Shown here: piece after piece, positions 1 through 9,303 of the stretch
How positions within the stretch are numbered: position 1 is the first letter of the stretch
Layout of the letters: each line of letters opens with the position of its first letter
Assembly (NCBI RefSeq): GCF_900996225.1
Contig: NZ_CAAJGL010000068.1
Coordinates: 1,302,001-1,366,000 of the forward strand
DNA: 64,000 nt
Reading direction: 5' to 3'
Source of the DNA: Paraburkholderia sp. BCC1884
GTDB lineage: Bacteria > Pseudomonadota > Gammaproteobacteria > Burkholderiales > Burkholderiaceae
Made by a program: the position numbers and the translations under genes
Notes under the pieces: model-generated
What the model was told of the DNA's origin: nothing
The model's database searches: none
Seen by the model: only the letters and a program-made list of their open reading frames with translations

Positions 1-50
1 GCAACGGGGAACACGCCGCGCAGTGCAGCAGCTTGGGAGGGTTGGGTCAT
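1..50 (-). CDS. 5' end of a leftward gene, possibly dihydrodipicolinate synthase family (partial)
   Basis: An ATG at 48-50 on the minus strand opens a frame with no stop to the window edge, giving about 16 residues that begin MTQPSQAAALRGVFPV. The LRGVFPV string resembles the N-terminus of DapA/N-acetylneuraminate lyase family aldolases, which often sit divergent from a LysR regulator, as here. No clear Shine-Dalgarno sequence is visible. Only the first residues are seen, so the family is a guess. Confidence 0.4.
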   Translation of the reverse strand, partial: MTQPSQAAALRGVFPV

Positions 51-192
51 GATGGATGTGGGTTGTCGGTAGGTGTTCGAATGTCTCCGCCGCCGACTAT
101 ACGGCGCCGGTCGGCGCGGGTATATTGAATTGTTTCCATCTTGTGATCGCTTTTACGACTCACCCAATCGCCCCGCGCTGTTGCTCCTCGCC

Positions 193-1176
193 ATGAAAGA
201 CACCCTGAACGTCCTGCTCTCGAAACTACGCATCAAGCAACTGCAATTGCTGATCGCGCTCGACGAGCAGAAGTCGCTGCACAAAGCCGCCGGCACGATG
301 TCGATGACGCAATCCGCCGCCAGCAAGGCACTGCAGGAGCTGGAGTCGATGCTCGACGCGCCGCTGTTCGAGCGTTCGAAAAGCGGCATGATCCCGAACC
401 AGCTCGGCCATTGCGTGATCCGCTACGCACGTCTCGTCACGACGGATCTCGCCGCACTTTGCCAGGACGTCGCCGAAATCCGCTCGGGGCGAGGCGGCCG
501 TCTGGCGATCGGCGCGATCATGGGGGCGATTCCCGAGTGCGTCGTGCCCGCGCTGAATCGGCTGCATGCCGCGCAGCCGGATTTATCGATCGAGGTAGTG
601 GAGGACACGAGTGCACGCATGCTCCAGCAACTCGACGACGGGCGGCTCGATCTGGTGATCGGCCGCGCGACGGTGGCCGCCGATCCATCGAAATACCAGT
701 ACCGGCCGCTCGGCGACGAGCCGTTGTCGGTCGTGGTGGGTTACAGCCATCCGCCGTTGCCGAAGAAGGCAGTGAAGCTGCACGATCTGGCCGCTCACCG
801 TTGGGTGATGTATCCGTCGCATATGCCCTTGCATGCCCTGCTCGAACGGGAGATGGACCTGGCCGGGCTGGAGATGCCGGACAACGCGATTTCGACCGCG
901 TCCACCTTCGTGACCGTAGCGTTACTGCAAAGCAGCGCCGAGCTGGTTTCGCTGCTGCCGACGGCAATTGCCGCGCTGTTCGTAGAGAAAAAAATGCTCC
1001 GCGTCGTGCCGGTCGAACTGAAATCGCCTTCGCAGACTTTCGGCATCGTGACGCGTAAGGGTGGGGTGCTTTCGCCGCCGGCCGGGCAGTTCATCGGCAT
1101 GCTATGCGCGCAGCCGGCGAGCCGATCCGCAGAAGCGATGCCTAAGCGCACGCCCAGAAAGCAAAAAACCGCCTGA
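193..1176 (+). CDS. LysR family transcriptional regulator
   Basis: A 327-residue LysR-type regulator, normal length for the family. The N-terminal winged helix-turn-helix covers about residues 11-70 (the helix region has KAAGTMSMTQSAASKALQELE, typical of the family) and is followed by a periplasmic-binding-protein-like effector domain to about residue 305. The frame is open further upstream, but the ATG at 193 is where LysR homology starts, so I chose it. The C-terminal tail is Lys/Arg rich. It is divergent from the partial gene at the left edge, which is therefore the most likely target. The ligand cannot be told from the sequence. Confidence 0.9.
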   Translation: MKDTLNVLLSKLRIKQLQLLIALDEQKSLHKAAGTMSMTQSAASKALQELESMLDAPLFERSKSGMIPNQLGHCVIRYARLVTTDLAALCQDVAEIRSGRGGRLAIGAIMGAIPECVVPALNRLHAAQPDLSIEVVEDTSARMLQQLDDGRLDLVIGRATVAADPSKYQYRPLGDEPLSVVVGYSHPPLPKKAVKLHDLAAHRWVMYPSHMPLHALLEREMDLAGLEMPDNAISTASTFVTVALLQSSAELVSLLPTAIAALFVEKKMLRVVPVELKSPSQTFGIVTRKGGVLSPPAGQFIGMLCAQPASRSAEAMPKRTPRKQKTA

Positions 1177-1189
1177 AACGGCGGTTTTT
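1164..1189 (+). terminator. Rho-independent terminator overlapping the LysR stop codon
   Basis: A perfect hairpin with arms AAAAACCGCC (1164-1173) and GGCGGTTTTT (1180-1189) and a 6-nt loop. The loop contains the TGA stop of the LysR gene at 1174-1176, so the terminator is embedded in the last codons of the gene. The 3' arm ends in a run of T. Confidence 0.85.
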
Positions 1190-1371
1190 CAATGCGCGAA
1201 AGACTCGCAATATCGCACGGCAAATCGCGCCGCGCCATGCTTCGCGAAAGTGTGTTGTAGCCGCGACACTCTCGGGTAAATCCGAACCAATTGCGTCGAT
1301 CCGTTCCGGGCTACACTGGATTGAAGGTGCGCCACGCTAAAGAGTCGGGCGCCCGCTCGGGGAGAGCAACC

Positions 1372-4300
1372 ATGAATCGGCCACTGGTTCGGTTTCCGCT
1401 TCGCGCGGCAGGCTTGGCGCCTGTGCGGAAGTGGCTCAAATGGGGGTTGGCGGCAGTATTTTTGCTGGCGCTGGCTATCGCGGTGCGTGTGGCTCAGATC
1501 GAGATCGACACCTCACGGCTTCAGGCGCATTACCTCTCCGAACTGACTCGCGACGTGGGTTTTTCAGTCGCCGACGGTCCCAGTCATTCGATCCGCTTTC
1601 CCCCACCCGACAAAGGTCCTTACGACAGCCGCCTCGGCTACGCGTTGCTGCCGTCCATCCAGCAGCGTTTGTTACAGCGCGGGTTCGACATCACTGCCCA
1701 GGCGCGCGACTCCGAGCGCATGCTCTCGCTCGCGGACGACGGTCTTTTCTTGCCGTATGCGGAGAAAGATCAGGCGGGCCTGCAATTGTTCGACGGCACC
1801 GGCGCGCCGCTTTTCAGCGCGCAATATCCGGGCGGCGCCTACGAGAGCTTCGACGCGATTCCGCCGCTCGTCGTCAATTCGCTGCTGTTTATCGAAGACC
1901 GCTATCTGCTCGATCCGAATCAGCCGAACCGCAATCCGGCGATCGACTGGGGACGCTTCAGCCGCGCCCTGGTCGATCAGGGTGCTCGCGTGTTCAATCA
2001 CCATCAGTCGGCGCCAGGCGGCAGCACGCTCGCCACGCAGATCGAAAAATTCCGGCATTCGGCGGGTGGCCGCACGGCGACGCCGCCGGAGAAGTTGCGG
2101 CAAATCGCATCGGCTTCGGTGCGCGCGTATCTGAACGGTCCGCAGACCTTGCCCGCGCGTCAGCAGATCGTCGTGCATTACCTCAATTCAGTGCCGCTCG
2201 CGGCGCAACCCGGCATCGGCGAAATCAACGGGATCGGCGATGGTCTCGCGGCCTGGTACGGGCGCGACTTCGACGACTTCAATCGCATTCTGAAGGCGCC
2301 TTCGACCGCGGCGAATCTGCCGGCGCAGGGCACGGCGTTTCGTCAGGTGCTCTCGCTGATGATCGCGCAGCGTGCGCCGTCGTATTTCCTGCATCACGGT
2401 TATGCCGAACTCGAGCGGCTGACGGATAGTTATCTGCGCTTGCTGGCAAGCGGCGGCGTCGTGTCGATTCCGCTGCGTGACGCGGCGCTTTCCGCAGCCG
2501 TCGAACTGCATCGCATGCCGACCGGCGTCGCGGCCACGGGGTCGTTCGTGTCGCGCAAGGCGGTTACGTCGATGCGCTCGCATCTGCTGGTGGCGCTCGG
2601 CATTCCGAGCTTCTACGAACTGGACCGGCTCGATCTGCAGGCGACGGGCACGCTCAACAACGCCGTGCAACAGGCCGTCAGCGAACGCCTCGCCGACGCG
2701 GCGACGCGCGACGGCGCGAAAGCCGCGGGCCTCGTCGGCTTCGAAATGCTGCGGCCTTCCGACGATCCGTCGAAGATTGCCTATAGCTTCACGCTGTTCG
2801 AGCGGCGCGGCGGTGCCAATCTCGTGCGGGTGCAAACCGATAGCGTGAACCAGCCGTTCGATATCAACTCCGGTGCGCGGCTCAATCTCGGTTCGACCGC
2901 CAAACTGCGTACCGTGGTGACGTATTTGCAGATCGTCTCCGACCTGCATACACGTTATGGGTCGATGAGCTCAGCGCAACTCAAAGCGGTCAAGCCTGAT
3001 CCCAACGACCAGCTGACGCGCTGGGCACTCGACTATTTCGCTCACACGTCCGATCACTCGCTGCAAGCCATGCTCGACGCAGCAGTGGAGCGCAAGTACT
3101 CGGCAAGCCCCGGCGAAACGTTCTACACCGGCGGCGGCGCGCAGACCTTCAACAACTTCGAATCCGATGACAACAGCCGCGTTCTCACCGTGCACCGCGC
3201 GTTCCAGCACTCGGTAAACCTGGTATTCGTGCGGCTGATGCGCGACATCGTCCACTACGAGATGGTGCAGACCACCGGGCCGTCGTCTGAATGGCTGGGC
3301 GATCCGGCGACCCGCAAAATGTATCTGACGCAGTTCGCCGATCAGGAAAGCCGCGTCTATATGAATCGTTTCTACACGAAGTATCACGGCAAGACGCCCG
3401 ACCAGGCCTTGGCGCTCCTGCTGCTCGGCGTGCGCAAGTCGCCACCCAGAATCGCGACGGTGTTGCGCAGCGTCGCGCCGGACGAATCGAATGCCTGGTT
3501 CAACGCGAAGATGAGCGCCGCGCTGAAAAACACGCCGGCGGCTGCCGTGCTGGACGATGAGGACCTCGCGAACCTGTACTCGAAATACGCGGTGGACCGC
3601 TTCAATCTGAACGACCGAGGTTACATTTCAAGCGTCCACCCGCTCGAATTGTGGACACTGAACTACCTGCGCCAGCATCCCGATGCCACGCTCGATCAGA
3701 TGCAAGGCGCGAGCCGCGATGTGCGTCTGTCGACATATTCGTGGCTCTTCAAAACGCGTTACCACCTCACTCAGGACCATCGCATCAAACGGATGGTCGA
3801 GCTGCGCGCTTACGACGCGATCGGCAAATCGTGGCAGGCGCTCGGCTATCCGTTCGCGACACTCACGCCTTCTTATGCGGCTGCGATCGGTGCGTCAGGC
3901 GATCGACCCGCGGCGCTCGCGCAATTGATCGGCGTAATCGCCAATGACGGCAACAAGGTGCCGACCGAAAGTCTCACGCAACTCGATTTTGCAAAAAACA
4001 CGCCGTATGAGACACACTTCCAGCGCGCGGCAGTTGCGCCGCAGCAGCAGATCTCGCCCGAGATTGCCGGTGTGGTGCGCGTGCTGTTGCGTGATGTCGT
4101 GCTGGGCGGCACCGCCAAACGTCTCGCGCAAGGCATGACGTTCCCCGATGGTGAGACGCTCGAGGTGTACGGCAAAACGGGGACGGGCGATCAGCGCTTC
4201 AATGTCTTCGCCAAGGGCGCGCGGCTGATCGAATCGCGCAAGGTGAATCGCAGCGCGACCTTCGTGTTCGTGATGGGCGATCGTTTCTATGGGACCTTGA

Positions 4301-4452
4301 CTGCGTGGGTGCATGAACCGTATGCGGCGCATTACGAATTCACGAGTGCGTTGTCGGTTCAATTGCTGAAGTCGCTGGCGCCGGTGTTGCAGCCGTTGTT
4401 GAAGGATTCGCCGGTGAAAACCGCAGCCGTCGCAAAGATCGCAGCGCAATAA
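1372..4452 (+). CDS. Class A PBP-like peptidoglycan glycosyltransferase/transpeptidase
   Basis: A 1026-residue bifunctional peptidoglycan synthase-like protein. One membrane anchor (about residues 21-42) is followed by a GT51 glycosyltransferase region, with the likely catalytic Glu175 in LLFIEDR and a GGSTLATQIEK motif downstream. A penicillin-binding transpeptidase domain follows, with SxxK at Ser508 (GSTAK), SxN at Ser614 (HSVN) and KTG at Lys935 (YGKTGTG). All three penicillin-binding motifs are intact, so both activities are expected in the periplasm. The ATG at 1372 is preceded by GGGGAGAG, so I prefer it to in-frame codons from 1291. The protein is longer than PBP1a/1b, with a large insertion between SxN and KTG. 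It appears monocistronic. Confidence 0.85.
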   Translation: MNRPLVRFPLRAAGLAPVRKWLKWGLAAVFLLALAIAVRVAQIEIDTSRLQAHYLSELTRDVGFSVADGPSHSIRFPPPDKGPYDSRLGYALLPSIQQRLLQRGFDITAQARDSERMLSLADDGLFLPYAEKDQAGLQLFDGTGAPLFSAQYPGGAYESFDAIPPLVVNSLLFIEDRYLLDPNQPNRNPAIDWGRFSRALVDQGARVFNHHQSAPGGSTLATQIEKFRHSAGGRTATPPEKLRQIASASVRAYLNGPQTLPARQQIVVHYLNSVPLAAQPGIGEINGIGDGLAAWYGRDFDDFNRILKAPSTAANLPAQGTAFRQVLSLMIAQRAPSYFLHHGYAELERLTDSYLRLLASGGVVSIPLRDAALSAAVELHRMPTGVAATGSFVSRKAVTSMRSHLLVALGIPSFYELDRLDLQATGTLNNAVQQAVSERLADAATRDGAKAAGLVGFEMLRPSDDPSKIAYSFTLFERRGGANLVRVQTDSVNQPFDINSGARLNLGSTAKLRTVVTYLQIVSDLHTRYGSMSSAQLKAVKPDPNDQLTRWALDYFAHTSDHSLQAMLDAAVERKYSASPGETFYTGGGAQTFNNFESDDNSRVLTVHRAFQHSVNLVFVRLMRDIVHYEMVQTTGPSSEWLGDPATRKMYLTQFADQESRVYMNRFYTKYHGKTPDQALALLLLGVRKSPPRIATVLRSVAPDESNAWFNAKMSAALKNTPAAAVLDDEDLANLYSKYAVDRFNLNDRGYISSVHPLELWTLNYLRQHPDATLDQMQGASRDVRLSTYSWLFKTRYHLTQDHRIKRMVELRAYDAIGKSWQALGYPFATLTPSYAAAIGASGDRPAALAQLIGVIANDGNKVPTESLTQLDFAKNTPYETHFQRAAVAPQQQISPEIAGVVRVLLRDVVLGGTAKRLAQGMTFPDGETLEVYGKTGTGDQRFNVFAKGARLIESRKVNRSATFVFVMGDRFYGTLTAWVHEPYAAHYEFTSALSVQLLKSLAPVLQPLLKDSPVKTAAVAKIAAQ

Positions 4453-4458
4453 AACCGG

Positions 4459-4507
4459 GGCGTGGCGGCGTGGATAACGTCACGCATTACGCATCACGCG
4501 CCACGCC
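4459..4507. terminator. Inverted repeat between convergent genes, possible bidirectional terminator
   Basis: Perfect 9-base arms, GGCGTGGCG at 4459-4467 and CGCCACGCC at 4499-4507, separated by 31 nt. They lie between the converging stops of the PBP-like gene (4452) and the ROK gene (4521). There is no T run on either side, so intrinsic termination is uncertain. Confidence 0.4.
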
Positions 4508-4520
4508 AGGCATGTCGCCG

Positions 4521-5747
4521 CTAAGCCGTCGGCTCTGCGGCCGGCTTCAGGAACAGCTCGTGCACCGGGGCGAAATGCGCATAGAGCGGCAGAATCGCGC
4601 CACCCATCGCACGTGCGTCGGCGCCGATGGTGCCTTCGAGCAATTGCGGCCGCACCATCCCTTCCCATTCGAAGCGGTCGAGCACGCGCTCCGTGCGTCG
4701 AATGATTTCGCGCACCAGTTGCCGGTCGAGCTCGCCGTCGACCACGACGGCTTCGAGATCGAGCAGCGCGGCAGCATTGGTCAAGGCATTGGCAATCGCA
4801 GGGCAGGCGCTGTCGAGCCATTGCTCCGTGTGCCGCCACATATCCGGCGATAACGCGCGATGGTCATGCGCGGCCGCGGCCGGGGCGCCTGCATCGCTCA
4901 GGAGTTTTTCCAGCACGAAGCCCGATGCCGCATGCAGCAGTTGGCGCGCCGGTTTGCGCGCGCTACCGCCGCTCAGCGGAATCGAGCCTACTGCGCCCGC
5001 GTTGTCGTGCGGTCCGCCATGCAGGCGGCCGTCGATCACCAGACCGCCGCCGATGAACGTGCCGACGAACAGGTACAGGAAATTGTGAATCCCGCGCCCC
5101 TGGCCCATCACGAGTTCGGCGGCGCAGGCAGCGGTGGTGTCTTTGGCGAATTCGACGGGTAGTCCGGTCATGGCGGCGATGCGGGTGCGCAGGTCGATCT
5201 CGTGCCAGGCTTCGAGCGCTTCGGGCGGCGCGCCCAGAAACTCGCGCCAGCCGCCGAGCCACAGCGGTGCTGCGACCCCTACGCCGACCACCTTGGCGGC
5301 CTTCGCACCGAGCATCTGGTTCACGCGCGCCAGTTTGCTTTCGAGCGCGGGGAACAGCGTGCGCGGATCGGGATAGGCATAGTCGAATACATCGCGGCAC
5401 ACCACGTGACCGGCGAAGTCCATCGCCAGCACGTCGAGGCTGCGCCGTCCCACCTTGATGCCGATGGTGTACGCACCGTCCGCGCGCACCGCGATCGGCA
5501 CCGACGGCTGACCGATGCGGCCGCGCACGCGGGCCTGCTTTTCGAGCAGCCCGTCGTCGATCAGACGGTCGACGATCATCGACACCGTCTGCATCGACAG
5601 ACGCGTGAGGCGACCGACATCCGCCTTCGGCAGCGGTCCATGCAAGCGGATCGCCTGCAGCACGATGCGCTCGTTGAACTGCCGCATACCGATCTGATTC
5701 GAGCCGACCGTGCGTTTGAGTGGCGAGCGGACGCCAGTGGTATCCAT
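4521..5747 (-). CDS. frcR: ROK family transcriptional regulator of the sugar ABC operon
   Basis: A 408-residue ROK-family protein. A winged HTH lies at about residues 20-85 (KADVGRLTRLSMQTVSMIVDRL), followed by an actin-like ATPase-fold sugar-sensing domain. It is the last gene of the leftward ABC operon, 29 bp after frcA, so it probably controls that operon through the inverted repeat upstream of frcB. The usual ROK zinc motif (CxCGxxGC) is not present, and the glucokinase-like catalytic Asp region reads KDTTAACAAE rather than DNDANAAALAE. That suggests a regulator without kinase activity. The gene symbol is inferred from the neighbouring frcBCA. Confidence 0.8.
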   Translation of the reverse strand: MDTTGVRSPLKRTVGSNQIGMRQFNERIVLQAIRLHGPLPKADVGRLTRLSMQTVSMIVDRLIDDGLLEKQARVRGRIGQPSVPIAVRADGAYTIGIKVGRRSLDVLAMDFAGHVVCRDVFDYAYPDPRTLFPALESKLARVNQMLGAKAAKVVGVGVAAPLWLGGWREFLGAPPEALEAWHEIDLRTRIAAMTGLPVEFAKDTTAACAAELVMGQGRGIHNFLYLFVGTFIGGGLVIDGRLHGGPHDNAGAVGSIPLSGGSARKPARQLLHAASGFVLEKLLSDAGAPAAAAHDHRALSPDMWRHTEQWLDSACPAIANALTNAAALLDLEAVVVDGELDRQLVREIIRRTERVLDRFEWEGMVRPQLLEGTIGADARAMGGAILPLYAHFAPVHELFLKPAAEPTA

Positions 5748-5776
5748 CGTCGATTCCGCTCAGCGGGGGACGGTCG

Positions 5777-6574
5777 TCATGCGATGGCCTTGACGTCGGC
5801 TTCCTTGGCACCCGTCATGATCGCCACCGCCTCGGACATGTGCACGTCTTTCGTATTGACGAGGGCGGCGCGCCGGCCGAGACGCTGAATGTGGATGCGG
5901 TCGGCCACCTCGAACACGTGGGGCATGTTGTGGCTGATCAGGATGACCGGCAGACCGCGCTCGCGCACGCGGCGGATCAGTTCGAGCACCATGTTGCCTT
6001 CCTTCACGCCGAGGGCGGCGGTGGGCTCGTCGAGAATCACCACGTGCCGTGCGAAGGCCGCGCTGCGCGCCACGGCGACGCCCTGGCGCTGGCCGCCCGA
6101 TAGCGTTTCGACGGCCTGGCGCATCGAGCGGATGCCGATCTGCAAGTCCTTCATATGCGCGGTTGCCTCTTCCAGCATGCGGCGTTTGTCGATCATCTGG
6201 AAGATCGAACCGCGCCAACCCGGCTTGCGCAATTCGCGCGCGAGGAACAGGTTTTCCGCGATGCTCATGGCGGGCGCCACCGCGAGTTCCTGGTACACGG
6301 TTTCGATGCCTTGCGCGCGAGCGTCGAGCGGGCTGCGGAATTTGACCGGCTTGCCGTCGAGCAGAATCTCGCCTTCATCCGGCACCGTGGCGCCGGAGAG
6401 CGCCTTGATCAACGACGATTTACCGGCGCCGTTGTCGCCGATCACGGCAAGGATTTCACCGGGCAGCACTTCGAAGTCGCAACCGTCGAGCGCGGTCACG
6501 TTGCCATAGCGTTTGACGAGTCCGCGTGCCTGCAGAACGGGCATCACGGTAGAAGCTGAAGTGGGGGTCGACAT
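5777..6574 (-). CDS. frcA: Sugar ABC transporter ATP-binding protein (FrcA-like)
   Basis: A 265-residue cytoplasmic ATPase with a single ABC domain: Walker A GDNGAGKSS, signature LSGGQRQ, Walker B VVILDEP and the switch His in LISHNM. Single-domain ATPases of this type occur in the FrcA subgroup of the ribose/fructose (CUT2) transporters, unlike the two-domain RbsA/XylG. The ATG at 6574 has AAGGAG in front. It sits between the permease and the ROK regulator in one operon. Fructose specificity rests on the binding protein. Confidence 0.87.
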   Translation of the reverse strand: MSTPTSASTVMPVLQARGLVKRYGNVTALDGCDFEVLPGEILAVIGDNGAGKSSLIKALSGATVPDEGEILLDGKPVKFRSPLDARAQGIETVYQELAVAPAMSIAENLFLARELRKPGWRGSIFQMIDKRRMLEEATAHMKDLQIGIRSMRQAVETLSGGQRQGVAVARSAAFARHVVILDEPTAALGVKEGNMVLELIRRVRERGLPVILISHNMPHVFEVADRIHIQRLGRRAALVNTKDVHMSEAVAIMTGAKEADVKAIA

Positions 6575-6592
6575 GACAGACTCCTTGAGGGC

Positions 6593-7579
6593 TTAACCGC
6601 GACGATGGGAAAGTTTGTCCGCGGCCACCGCGAGAATGACCAGCATGCCGGTAATCAACACCTGGTAGACCGACGAGACACCGATCAAGGTCAAGCCGTT
6701 GCGGAACACGCCGACGATCAACGCGCCGAGCAGCGTGCCGACAATCGAGCCGCGTCCGCCGAACAGACTGGTGCCGCCGAGCACGACTGCGGTAATGCTG
6801 TCGAGATTCTCGGTCTGCCCCGCCTGCGGATCGCCCACGCCAGTGCGCGACACGGACAACAGCGCCGCGATACCGTAGATCGCGCCTGCCAGCGAGTACA
6901 CCGTCAGCAAGATCTTTTGCGACGAAAGGCCCATGAGGCGCGCCGCTTCGGCGTTATTGCCGAGCGCATACAGATGCCGCCCCGGCACCGTATCGCGCAG
7001 CACGAACCAGGTGGCGAGATACATCAGCAACGTGAGTACGGTGCCGTACGTGACATCCGCCGGGCCGAGCTTGAACGTATTGCCGAAGAACATGATCGCG
7101 TCCGGCAGGTTCGACACGCTCTCCGCGTTCGAATAGATCTGCGTCAGCGCGAACGCGATATTCAATGTGCCCAGCGTCACGATGAAAGCGGGCAATTTGA
7201 TGCGCGTGATCAGCACGCCGTTGAGTGCGCCGAACAGCGTGCTCGCGGCAACGCCGCACAGAATCGCCAGAACGGGCGGCACGCCCAGCGTGACGGCGAA
7301 TTTGGTCATGATGATCGAGCCGAAGGCCATCACCATGCCGCATGACAGATCGATACCGCCGGTCAGCACGATCAGTGTCTGACCGATGGCGATGACCGCG
7401 ACCACCATGGTCTGTTGCAGGATTAGCGAGAGATTCTGGAACGACAGGAAGCGGTTGCTTTGCGAAATGAAGAAACCGCACGCCAGCACGAGAGCAATGA
7501 GTGGACCGATCTCGGCCAGCGAGGGCAGACGGTCGGAGAAAGTGCGTGCGTGTCCAGCGGGCGCGGAAGGCGTCGACAT
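6593..7579 (-). CDS. frcC: Sugar ABC transporter permease (FrcC-like)
   Basis: A 328-residue inner-membrane permease of the CUT2/BPD_transp_2 type, with about eight to ten hydrophobic segments and the family's GTLNIAFAL and TENLDSITAVVLGG regions. I chose the ATG at 7579 (MSTPSAPAG), 13 codons inside the longest frame, because GAGG lies at a usable distance upstream. An 18-bp gap separates its stop from the frcA start. It should form the membrane channel for the sugar delivered by FrcB. Confidence 0.85.
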   Translation of the reverse strand: MSTPSAPAGHARTFSDRLPSLAEIGPLIALVLACGFFISQSNRFLSFQNLSLILQQTMVVAVIAIGQTLIVLTGGIDLSCGMVMAFGSIIMTKFAVTLGVPPVLAILCGVAASTLFGALNGVLITRIKLPAFIVTLGTLNIAFALTQIYSNAESVSNLPDAIMFFGNTFKLGPADVTYGTVLTLLMYLATWFVLRDTVPGRHLYALGNNAEAARLMGLSSQKILLTVYSLAGAIYGIAALLSVSRTGVGDPQAGQTENLDSITAVVLGGTSLFGGRGSIVGTLLGALIVGVFRNGLTLIGVSSVYQVLITGMLVILAVAADKLSHRRG

Positions 7580-7666
7580 GATGGAAATCCTCGAAGCATG
7601 AGCGTGGCCGCAAGCCACGCGGCAATTCCGGCGGCGGCCCCTTGGCGGGCCGCCGGTCCGTGCGCG

Positions 7667-8671
7667 TTACTTGTTGCCCCAGCAGTTGTCGAGGCCGAAC
7701 CTGGTGTCCTTACTGTCGATACCGGGCATCGCCTTGTCGGTGATCAGCGTGACGCCGGTGTCCTGATAGCCGGAGACCTTCTTGCCGGTCTTCGCGTAGT
7801 CGACGCCCGCCGTGACGCCGAGCGAGGCCATCTTGAGCGGATATTGCTGCGAGGTCGCGGCAATCGCACCGGCCTTCACATTGCGCACCCCTTCGCAGCC
7901 GCCGTCGATCGAGACGATCATCACGCTCTTGTCCTTGCCCGCCGCCTTGAGTGCGCGATAGGCGCCGGCGGCGGCCGGTTCGTTGATCGTGTAGACCACG
8001 TTGATATCGGGCGATTTCTGCAGGCAGTTTTCCATCGCCGTCTGGCCCTTCGCCTGGTCGCCGCGTGTGTCCTGACTGCAGACGATCGACGGATCGCCTT
8101 CCTTCACGCCGAAGCCTTCGAGAAAGCCGTTATGACGCAGCACGCCGACCGAGACGCCGGGCGCGAGGTCGAGCGTGGCGATCTTCGCGGGCTTGCCGTT
8201 CATCGCGGCTTTGGCGTATTTGCCGATCAGCACGCCGGCCTTGAAGTTGTCGGTGGCGAAGAGGGCGTCGGTGGCGTCCTGCGGGTCGGTCGGTGTGTCG
8301 AGCGCGATCACCATCACGCCTGCCGCGCGCGCTTTCTTGATGCTCGGCACGATCGCCTTGGTGTCGCTCGGCGTGATGAGAATTGCCTTCGCGCCGGCCG
8401 TCATCATGTTCTCGATAGCGGTGACCTGGCTCGCGTTGTCACCGTCGAACTTGCCGGCCGCGGTGATCAGCTTCGCGCCGTCTTTCGACGCGGCCGCTTC
8501 CGCACCCTGTTTCATCTTCACGAAAAACGGATTGGTATCGGTCTTGGTGATGAGGCCGACGACGGGCTGATCGGCCGCCTGACTCGCGGCGGCACACCAG
8601 AGTGCCGACGTGGCGACGCACATCGAGACGATTTTCCTGGCAACAGGATGCCTGCGGGAATGCTGATTCAT
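7667..8671 (-). CDS. frcB: Sugar ABC transporter substrate-binding protein (FrcB-like)
   Basis: A 334-residue periplasmic binding protein. A signal peptide covers about residues 1-32 (ends AASQAAD), and the mature protein starts VVGLITKTDTNPFFVKMK. The strings NPFFVKMK, DTKAIVP, TINEPAAAGAY, DGGCEGV and the C-terminal DNCWG match what I recall of rhizobial FrcB, a fructose/mannose/ribose-binding protein. The ATG at 8671 is preceded by GGAGGAG. It is the first gene of the leftward operon, with a strong inverted repeat about 90 bp upstream. Confidence 0.85.
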   Translation of the reverse strand: MNQHSRRHPVARKIVSMCVATSALWCAAASQAADQPVVGLITKTDTNPFFVKMKQGAEAAASKDGAKLITAAGKFDGDNASQVTAIENMMTAGAKAILITPSDTKAIVPSIKKARAAGVMVIALDTPTDPQDATDALFATDNFKAGVLIGKYAKAAMNGKPAKIATLDLAPGVSVGVLRHNGFLEGFGVKEGDPSIVCSQDTRGDQAKGQTAMENCLQKSPDINVVYTINEPAAAGAYRALKAAGKDKSVMIVSIDGGCEGVRNVKAGAIAATSQQYPLKMASLGVTAGVDYAKTGKKVSGYQDTGVTLITDKAMPGIDSKDTRFGLDNCWGNK

Positions 8672-8757
8672 GGGACGCTCCTCCGGTTATTGGCAACGAC
8701 TTGACGAACTACTGGCCGAGTGGACGCGAACGCTGCGCGTCGCCGTCGGACAGCAAA

Positions 8758-8782
8758 ACTAAATCAATCAATGTGATTTAGT
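8758..8782. promoter_or_regulatory. Perfect inverted repeat upstream of frcB, likely ROK operator
   Basis: Arms ACTAAATCA (8758-8766) and TGATTTAGT (8774-8782) are exact reverse complements around a 7-nt spacer. The element is A/T-rich in a GC-rich context and lies 87-111 bp before the frcB start codon. Position and symmetry fit a dimeric repressor site. Assignment to the operon's own ROK protein is inference. Confidence 0.6.
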
Positions 8783-9303
8783 ATGGCCGTCGCGCAGAGA
8801 AGATCAAGCCTGGCGGTGTTTTGCAGTTGCGCGTGTCTGCCCATGAAAGGATCGCTGGAGACCAGGCGGCAAAAGGGTTTCCGGCCGTTGTTGCGCCGCA
8901 GTAGCGCAGCTGGCGGGTAAGGGTAAATCGTTAGTCGAGATAGGCGTTGCGTGGGCGGGAAAGCGCGTCGGGCGCTGTTCGGGCGGAGGCTGCGGGGAGG
9001 TGGGTAGGCGCTGCGTTGGAGTAGCGAATCGCCGGACGAGGGATCCGGAAGCACCAGCCAGTGCCGATTCGCTAGTGAGGATTGTAGGGTGGTCATCGCG
9101 GGCGATAAACCGCGAGTCCGGTAATAGAGCTTTACGCGCTTTTGAATAAACGATCGGGCACCGTATGCCGTCGGCGAGCGTTTGCAGATTCATTGTTCCG
9201 CACTTTAAGCTTCGGGTCCTGACGGTGTCGTGGGCACGTCGTTCGAGCTTCTGGAAGAGTCCCGTCTGAGTTCGTTACGCTGAGGCAAGTAGAGGGAAAT
9301 GAA
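8783..9303. other. Intergenic region between frcB operator and the glycosylase gene
   Basis: About 520 bp between divergent genes. Leftward frames up to 129 codons exist but have proline/arginine-rich shadow-like translations and no ribosome binding site. I see no recognisable gene, RNA or repeat. It should hold the promoters of the two flanking operons. Confidence 0.4.
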
